Below are positions 1-3,592 of a stretch of 6,541 nucleotides of DNA, piece after piece (position 1 is the first letter of the stretch; the number at the start of each line of letters is the position of its first letter). The notes under the pieces are model-generated. The model was given only the letters and a program-made list of their open reading frames with translations, was not told where the DNA came from and searched no databases. Both the position numbers and the translations under genes were made by a program. The stretch comes from Pseudomonadota bacterium (GTDB taxonomy: Bacteria > Myxococcota > Polyangia > Polyangiales > Polyangiaceae): assembly GCA_023419055.1 (NCBI GenBank), contig JAEZYO010000916.1, positions 1 to 6,541 on the forward strand. Direction: 5' to 3'.

Positions 1-313
1 TGAACAGGACGGCGAGGCCGATCAAGAACAGGATACCCTGCGGCGTCGGCTCTCCCGGAGGGTGGACGCCGAGCGGCCAGCGCGGCTCGGGCGCGCCGGG
101 CTGCATGGCAGCGCGGATCACGTCGACGGCGAGCCCCGACAGGCCGAGGCCAGCGAGGCCGAACACCAGGAGCACGACCTGGAACGAGAAGACGATCAGG
201 CACTCGCGCTTGTATTTCAGGCTGAGCTCGAGGAGCCGAAGCAGCAGGCGGAAATTCTTGGCGCCCTGCTTTGCCGGTAGCGCTGCTCGCTCTCTTGGTG
301 CTGGATGCGTCAT
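1..313 (-). CDS. ABC exporter (transmembrane domain), N-terminal part, runs off the left edge
   Basis: The reverse strand is open from an ATG at 313 to the window edge, giving 104 residues with no stop. It was read directly because no ATG-initiated alternative fits better; an in-frame TAA at 356-358 makes this ATG the only start. The layout is that of a type I ABC exporter. A basic cytoplasmic N-terminus (residues 1-37) includes a short amphipathic stretch near LLRLLELSLKYKRE. A hydrophobic helix follows at about 38-62 (rich in V, L, F, G). A Pro-rich extracytoplasmic loop (about 63-92) has AVDVIRAAMQPGAPEPRWP, and a second helix begins at about 93. The GLSGLAVDVIR plus PRWPLG pattern resembles fused permease/ATPase exporters as I remember them. 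The ATPase domain, if present, lies outside the window, so the substrate cannot be named. No clear Shine-Dalgarno sequence precedes the ATG. The gene is divergent from the ThuA-family gene. Confidence 0.78.
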   Translation of the reverse strand, partial: MTHPAPRERAALPAKQGAKNFRLLLRLLELSLKYKRECLIVFSFQVVLLVFGLAGLGLSGLAVDVIRAAMQPGAPEPRWPLGVHPPGEPTPQGILFLIGLAVLF

Positions 314-429
314 CGACTCGGCCCGCGACCGGCTACGACGCGATCGCGGCCGATGTTAACAACGGCTCCGTCGCGCGCAAGCTCCCGAGCGCGCGACGCG
401 CGCGCCCGGCGTTCGGGCCGAGCGCAGCC

Positions 430-479
430 TCCGGACCGGGGGCGCTCGTTTTCGAGCTACGCTAGAGGCGCGGTCCGGA
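430..479. repeat. 9-bp perfect inverted repeat with an inner hairpin, upstream of the ThuA-family gene
   Basis: TCCGGACCG at 430-438 is matched exactly by CGGTCCGGA at 471-479. Between them lies a second small hairpin, GCTCG (444-448) and CGAGC (453-457) around a TTTT loop. The element ends 17 bases before the ATG at 497, just before the ribosome-binding site. It could be a DNA operator for a regulator of the ThuA-family gene or a structured 5' leader in its mRNA. In GC-rich DNA some short repeats arise by chance, but 9 perfect pairs enclosing another stem is notable. The rest of 314-429 holds no recognisable gene and only GC-rich alternating sequence near 388-408. Confidence 0.5.
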
Positions 480-486
480 TCGACTG

Positions 487-492
487 AAAGGG
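487..492 (+). promoter_or_regulatory. Ribosome binding site of the ThuA-family gene
   Basis: AAAGGG at 487-492 lies 4 bases before the ATG at 497. The spacing is short, but this is the only purine-rich match upstream of any candidate start, and it supports the ATG at 497. Confidence 0.5.
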
Positions 493-496
493 CACT

Positions 497-1273
497 ATGA
501 CCATCCACGTGACTGTCTGGGGAGAAAACGTCCACGAGCACAAGAGTGAGCTCGTTCGCTCTCACTACCCGAACGGGATGCACGAGTGCATCGCCGACGC
601 TCTCAACCAGGATCTCGAGATCCGCGCACGCACCGCGACGTTACAGGAACCGGAGCACGGGTTGACTGAGGAGGTGCTCGAAGGCACGGACGTCTTGACG
701 TGGTGGGGGCACGCCGCCCACGACGAGGTCGCCGACGCCGTCGTCGACAGGGTGCAGCGGCGCGTCCTCGAGGGCATGGGCCTCGTCGTCCTTCACAGCG
801 CTCACTATTCGAAGATCTTCAAGCGGCTGATGGGGACGACCTGCTCGATCACCTGGCGCGAAGCGGGCGAGCGCGAACGCCTTTGGGTCTGCAATCCGGG
901 GCACCCGATCACGCGTGGCATCGACAAGTTCATCGAGCTCCACGAAGAGGAAATGTACGGCGAGCCCTTCGCGATCCCCGCCCCGGAAGAGCAGGTGTTC
1001 ATTTCGTGGTTCGAGGGAGGCGAAGTGTTTCGCTCGGGTGTCTGTTATCGCCGCGGGAATGGTAAGATCTTCTATTTCCGCCCCGGGCACGAGGCTTACC
1101 CCACCTACCATCATCCGCAGATCCAGCTCGTCCTGAGAAACGCCGTGCGCTGGGCTCTTCAGGACGGCACTCGTTGGGTGGATTCATGCCCGAACGTTCC
1201 GGTGGAACAAGCCCGCGAAAAGATTGTGCAGAAGGGCGGAACCGTGCACGCGCCTCCCGATCGAAAGGCGTGA
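497..1273 (+). CDS. ThuA-family protein (trehalose utilization-like, glutamine amidotransferase-like fold)
   Basis: This 258-residue protein matches the bacterial ThuA family along nearly its whole length. Recognisable family segments, in order, are [11 protein letters not shown] near residue 6, [15 protein letters not shown] near 47, [16 protein letters not shown] near 66, [19 protein letters not shown] near 89, [20 protein letters not shown] near 111, and [20 protein letters not shown] near 188. The fold is that of class I glutamine amidotransferases, but the family is not known to be an amidotransferase. In rhizobia, ThuA acts with ThuB in oxidation of disaccharides such as trehalose to 3-keto forms. 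Whether this homologue has that role is unknown, since no sugar transporter or ThuB-like dehydrogenase is in the window. The residues after about 225 form a family-variable tail. There is no signal peptide or membrane segment, so it is probably cytoplasmic. It appears to be monocistronic: an aromatic attenuator with its own promoter follows. Confidence 0.88.
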   Translation: MTIHVTVWGENVHEHKSELVRSHYPNGMHECIADALNQDLEIRARTATLQEPEHGLTEEVLEGTDVLTWWGHAAHDEVADAVVDRVQRRVLEGMGLVVLHSAHYSKIFKRLMGTTCSITWREAGERERLWVCNPGHPITRGIDKFIELHEEEMYGEPFAIPAPEEQVFISWFEGGEVFRSGVCYRRGNGKIFYFRPGHEAYPTYHHPQIQLVLRNAVRWALQDGTRWVDSCPNVPVEQAREKIVQKGGTVHAPPDRKA

Positions 1274-1290
1274 TCGTGAAAGAGCGCGAC

Positions 1291-1319
1291 TTGCACGAGA
1301 GGCCATAGCTGTGTATAGA
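1291..1319 (+). promoter_or_regulatory. Candidate sigma70-type promoter for the leader and DAHP synthase transcript
   Basis: TTGCAC (1291-1296) and TATAGA (1314-1319) are separated by exactly 17 bases. The -10 box matches the consensus at four of six positions and the -35 box at three, with the conserved TTG. Transcription would begin near 1326, giving only about a dozen untranslated bases before the leader ATG at 1338. The location, between the ThuA-family stop and an attenuator, is where such a promoter is expected. The assignment is from sequence only. Confidence 0.5.
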
Positions 1320-1322
1320 GTA

Positions 1323-1350
1323 GGCCGAAGTCTCACAATGGCATTCGGCC
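1323..1350. repeat. 7-bp inverted repeat enclosing the leader start codon
   Basis: GGCCGAA at 1323-1329 is mirrored by TTCGGCC at 1344-1350, with a 14-base loop that contains the leader ATG (1338-1340). Three further bases on each side (GTA at 1320-1322 and TAC at 1356-1358) can pair after a bulge. It overlaps the expected transcription start. It could therefore be a DNA operator, or an RNA stem limiting leader translation if transcripts start further upstream. Confidence 0.4.
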
Positions 1351-1412
1351 GCTCCTACTTTTGGTTTTACTTCTGGCCCGCGTTACAGCGGCGACAGGGT
1401 AGGCCTACGTAG
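1338..1412 (+). CDS. Aromatic-rich leader peptide of the DAHP synthase attenuator (24 aa)
   Basis: A 24-codon ORF begins at ATG 1338 and ends at TAG 1410-1412. Residues 7-13 are Tyr-Phe-Trp-Phe-Tyr-Phe-Trp (codons 1356-1376), an unbroken run of all three aromatic amino acids, followed by Pro-Ala and a basic tail (LQRRQGR). It lies directly before an intrinsic terminator and a DAHP synthase gene. This is the arrangement of classical leader peptides such as TrpL and PheL, whose role is to let ribosome stalling report charged-tRNA supply. The peptide itself probably has no other function. The Shine-Dalgarno is weak (GAAG at 1327-1330, 7 bases before ATG). An in-frame GTG at 1311, with GAGAGG at 1297-1302, is a possible alternative start giving 33 residues, but it sits inside the candidate -10 box. 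The aromatic run is included either way. Confidence 0.85.
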   Translation: MAFGRSYFWFYFWPALQRRQGRPT

Positions 1413-1450
1413 AGAGTCCGAATCGAGTGAACGAAGCCCCTGGTCGCCGC
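1388..1450 (+). promoter_or_regulatory. Antiterminator pairing of the DAHP synthase attenuator
   Basis: GCGGCGAC (1388-1395) is complementary to GTCGCCGC (1443-1450), and AGGG (1396-1399) to CCCT (1438-1441). Together this is 12 base pairs with only G1442 bulged. The 3' arm overlaps nearly all of the 5' arm of the terminator hairpin, so the two structures exclude each other. The 5' arm starts 12 bases after the last aromatic codon, so a ribosome stalled in the run leaves it free. A ribosome at the leader stop codon (1410-1412) would cover much of it. This fits a two-state attenuator controlled by translation of the leader. Confidence 0.82.
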
Positions 1451-1468
1451 AAGCCGCCGGGGGTTTTT
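1437..1468 (+). terminator. Intrinsic terminator (attenuator) before DAHP synthase
   Basis: CCCCTGGT (1437-1444) pairs with GCCGGGGG-type sequence at 1456-1463 (8 pairs, two of them G-U). After a C-C mismatch come two more pairs (1446-1447 with 1453-1454) and a five-base loop. The stem is followed at once by TTTTT at 1464-1468. It lies wholly within the leader of the DAHP synthase gene, 17 bases before its start codon. It therefore works as a conditional terminator and not as the end of the ThuA-family transcript alone. Confidence 0.85.
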
Positions 1469-1474
1469 GCTTTC

Positions 1475-1478
1475 AGGA
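1475..1478 (+). promoter_or_regulatory. Ribosome binding site of DAHP synthase
   Basis: AGGA at 1475-1478 is 7 bases before ATG 1486, an ordinary spacing that fixes the start. It lies downstream of the terminator stem, so control appears to be on transcription and not on ribosome access. Confidence 0.65.
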
Positions 1479-1485
1479 CCCGGTC

Positions 1486-2553
1486 ATGCATTCAACCAAA
1501 AACCTTCGCGTCGTCGATACCACCGTGCTCCAGAGCCCTGACGAAATCACCCAAGAGCTCCCGCTCTCCGAGCGCGGCGCCGAGGTGATCATTCAGGCCC
1601 GGAGCGAGATCGAAGCCATCTTGCACGGCAAGGACTCGCGGAAGCTCGTCATCGTCGGCCCGTGCTCGATTCACGATCCCGAGGCCGCCATCGAGTACGC
1701 GCACCGGCTGTCCTCGCTGCGCTCGCGGCTCTCCGATCAGCTGATGATCGTGATGCGCGTCTACTTCGAGAAGCCGCGGACCACGGTGGGGTGGAAGGGG
1801 CTGATCAACGATCCGCACCTCGACGGTTCGTTCGACATCCCGAAGGGCCTGCGCAAGGCGCGCTCGTTGCTGCGTGACATCGCGGACCTCGGCATGCCGG
1901 CGGCGACGGAGATGCTGGACCCGATCGTTCCCCAATACTTGGCCGATCTGATCTCGTGGACCGCGATCGGCGCACGCACGACCGAGAGTCAGACTCACCG
2001 TGAGATGGCCTCGGGCCTCAGCATGCCGGTCGGGTTCAAGAACGGCACCGACGGCAGCTTGGGCGTCGCGGTGAACGCGATGATCACCGCCTCGCGGGCG
2101 CACAGTTTCCTCGGCCTCGACGCGCACGGCCGCGTCGGCGTCGTGCGCACGGCGGGCAACCCTCACACTCACCTCGTGTTGCGCGGCGGAGCGAGCGGCC
2201 CGAACTACGACGCGAGCTCGGTTGCCCTGGCGGTGGAGGCGCTGAAGCGCGCGAACGTGACCCCTGGGGTCCTCGTCGACGCGAGCCATGACAACAGCAA
2301 GAAGAACCACGAGCGTCAGGTCGACGTCCTCGCCGACGTGGGCGCGCAGCTCCGAAATGGCAGCGAGCACCTGCTCGGTGTCATGGTCGAGAGCAACCTC
2401 GTCGCCGGCCGCCAGGATCTCAAGAACAAGAACGATCTCGTCTACGGGCAGAGCATCACCGACGCGTGCGTCGATTTCGCCACGACGGAGCGCATGCTGG
2501 AGCGCCTCGCCGTGGACGCCGCCGCGCAGCGTTACATCGCGGTCCCGGCCTGA
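1486..2553 (+). CDS. aroF: 3-deoxy-7-phosphoheptulonate (DAHP) synthase, type I AroFGH class
   Basis: This cytoplasmic enzyme condenses phosphoenolpyruvate with erythrose 4-phosphate to DAHP, the entry step to Phe, Tyr and Trp synthesis. The 355 residues match the length and order of E. coli AroG/AroF/AroH. Signature segments include VIVGPCSIHDP at about 55, VMRVYFEKPRTTVGWKGL at about 89, ADLISWTAIGARTTESQTHR at about 153, and PVGFKNGTDGS at about 181. The metal ligands are all present as C60, H268, E302 and D326. PEP-contacting basic residues correspond to R91, K96, R164, K185 and R233. The feedback pocket has FLG (F208, G210) where AroG has a serine, the pattern of tyrosine-sensitive enzymes, so allosteric inhibition by Tyr is predicted. 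The symbol aroF rests on that and is interchangeable with aroG. Expression is probably set by the leader attenuator immediately upstream. The gene is convergent with the lipoprotein gene. Confidence 0.96.
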   Translation: MHSTKNLRVVDTTVLQSPDEITQELPLSERGAEVIIQARSEIEAILHGKDSRKLVIVGPCSIHDPEAAIEYAHRLSSLRSRLSDQLMIVMRVYFEKPRTTVGWKGLINDPHLDGSFDIPKGLRKARSLLRDIADLGMPAATEMLDPIVPQYLADLISWTAIGARTTESQTHREMASGLSMPVGFKNGTDGSLGVAVNAMITASRAHSFLGLDAHGRVGVVRTAGNPHTHLVLRGGASGPNYDASSVALAVEALKRANVTPGVLVDASHDNSKKNHERQVDVLADVGAQLRNGSEHLLGVMVESNLVAGRQDLKNKNDLVYGQSITDACVDFATTERMLERLAVDAAAQRYIAVPA

Positions 2554-2562
2554 AATCCGTTT

Positions 2563-2596
2563 CGAGCTCGCGGCGCCGGAAGGGCGCCGCTGCTCG
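2563..2596. terminator. Hairpin between convergent genes, probable bidirectional terminator
   Basis: GCGGCGCC (2570-2577) and GGCGCCGC (2583-2590) form a perfect 8-bp stem around a 5-base loop. Below a small internal loop, CGAGC (2563-2567) and GCTCG (2592-2596) add five pairs. It fills the 50-base gap between the DAHP synthase stop and the lipoprotein stop, which converge on it. Neither strand has a convincing T-tract, so efficiency as an intrinsic terminator is uncertain. Confidence 0.6.
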
Positions 2597-2603
2597 AGAT
2601 AGG

Positions 2604-3518
2604 TCAGCGCGTGAAGGCGACGTCGTCGACCCAGACGTCGAAGGTGACGCCACTCGGCGTCCCGAAGTGAACCGAATAGACCGCCTTCGGGTCGAACGGG
2701 GGTAGCGGCGCGAGCCCGCGTTCGAGGGACGAGAACGGGATCTCGTACTCGGCCCACTCCTGCGTGAGCGTGACGTTCGTGAGCGGGTGTTCGAAGCAAG
2801 GGATCGTCGGCCCTTGTCCTCCCTGACCGCAGATCCCTGCCTGTGGGGTGGAGTGACGATCGGGGATGGCGACCGCGAGCTCGAGCGTGCCTTGAGCCGA
2901 GCGCGCGTAGAAGCGGAGCCCCGTGTAGGCGCTCGCGTCGTAGGGCGCGAACCCTGCCTTGAAGTCGAAGGCGAGCGCGGCACCCCAATCCTGGAAGTTG
3001 CCGCCGAGCAGGCGAGCGGCGCGCACGCTCATCGGGCGAGCAGGATCCGTGTACCCCATGACGAAGTCCGCGCCCTCGGCGGGCGTCAGGTACCCGCCGG
3101 TGTCGTCACCGAACGTGTACCAGTAGCCGTCACGGTTGCTCGCGGGCAAAAGCTGGCCGTCTCCGTCCTCCATGTCGTCGATGAGCTCGTCGGGCAGAGC
3201 CGGGGCTCCGCTCGAACCGGCGTTCCCGATACCGCCCGCACCGCCACCGGCGGTCCCCGCCGTGCCCCCGCTCCCGCTTCCACCGGACGCCGCGCCGCCG
3301 GTGCTCGAAGCGCTCCCGCCGCCCCCTAGGCTGCCGCCTGCCCCTGACGAGCTGCCACCCGCCCCGCCGGCACCGTTGACCGCGCCCCCGGGAGAAATCC
3401 CCGGGTTGCTCGACGCGGGCTCGTCGAAGTCGGTCGGCGCGGGAGACCCGCAGGCAGCGAGCGCCCCGCAAAGGCTCGTCACGCAGACGGCAACGCCGCG
3501 GACCATGGCCGGATTCAA
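2604..3518 (-). CDS. Secreted lipoprotein with Gly/Ser linker and probable carbohydrate-binding-like C-terminal domain
   Basis: The 304 residues begin with a short signal peptide (VRGVAVCVTSLCGALAAC) that ends in a lipobox, LAAC, so Cys23 should be lipidated. Residues 41-105 are almost wholly Gly, Ser and Ala, a flexible tether common on myxobacterial surface lipoproteins. Residues 109-304 form a compact domain beginning ELIDDMEDGDG and rich in aromatic beta-strand patterns (DGYWYTFGDDTGG, TGLRFYARS, DVWVDDVAF). These resemble jelly-roll, galactose-binding-like modules of the CBM11/CIA30 type. C230 and C241 may form a disulfide. The ligand is unknown and no catalytic motif is visible. The chosen start is a TTG at 3518, preceded by GGCGGA 7 bases upstream. 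An ATG at 3506 (MVRGVAV) is a plausible alternative that leaves the lipobox intact but has no ribosome-binding site. A terminator lies between it and the upstream same-strand gene, so it probably has its own promoter, which I could not identify. Confidence 0.82.
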   Translation of the reverse strand: MNPAMVRGVAVCVTSLCGALAACGSPAPTDFDEPASSNPGISPGGAVNGAGGAGGSSSGAGGSLGGGGSASSTGGAASGGSGSGGTAGTAGGGAGGIGNAGSSGAPALPDELIDDMEDGDGQLLPASNRDGYWYTFGDDTGGYLTPAEGADFVMGYTDPARPMSVRAARLLGGNFQDWGAALAFDFKAGFAPYDASAYTGLRFYARSAQGTLELAVAIPDRHSTPQAGICGQGGQGPTIPCFEHPLTNVTLTQEWAEYEIPFSSLERGLAPLPPFDPKAVYSVHFGTPSGVTFDVWVDDVAFTR

Positions 3519-3525
3519 ACACAGG

Positions 3526-3531
3526 TCCGCC
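3526..3531 (-). promoter_or_regulatory. Ribosome binding site supporting a TTG start of the lipoprotein gene
   Basis: On the reverse strand GGCGGA (3531-3526) is 7 bases before the TTG at 3518. The ATG at 3506 lacks any comparable sequence. This favours the unusual TTG start, with moderate certainty. Confidence 0.4.
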
Positions 3532-3566
3532 GAAATCGGGAGTTAATGTCCCCGCCGGGAAACAGC

Positions 3567-3588
3567 GGAAAAAGCCCGCTCCTGGGCT
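3567..3588 (-). terminator. Intrinsic terminator after the PPi-PEPCK gene
   Basis: Read on the reverse strand, AGCCC (3588-3584), a six-base loop and GGGCT (3577-3573) form a stem that runs straight into TTTTTCC (3573-3567). It begins 5 bases after the stop codon at 3593-3595. It should end the carboxykinase transcript before the lipoprotein gene, making the two same-strand genes separate units. Confidence 0.8.
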
Positions 3589-3592
3589 CGAT

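Noticed and set aside
62..487. Short plus-strand frames at the left end
   Set aside because: They overlap the ABC exporter N-terminus read on the other strand, or the GC-rich intergenic region, and have no protein-like features.
641..1114. A 157-codon minus-strand frame within the ThuA-family gene
   Set aside because: It is fully antisense to a well-recognised protein and shows no motif or ribosome-binding site.
1492..2988. A 498-codon minus-strand frame spanning DAHP synthase and part of the lipoprotein gene
   Set aside because: It is antisense to a near-certain DAHP synthase and then overlaps the lipoprotein gene in another frame. The product is Arg-rich and unlike any family.
3226..3400. 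GC-rich repetitive tract considered as a repeat array
   Set aside because: The repetition is explained by the Gly/Ser/Ala-coding linker of the lipoprotein. There are no regular direct repeats or spacers as in a CRISPR array.
2787..3546. Plus-strand frames opposite the lipoprotein gene, including a Pro/Ala-rich one at 3136-3546
   Set aside because: The Pro/Ala richness is the complement of the Gly/Ser/Ala linker. The reverse frame has a signal peptide, a lipobox and a structured domain.
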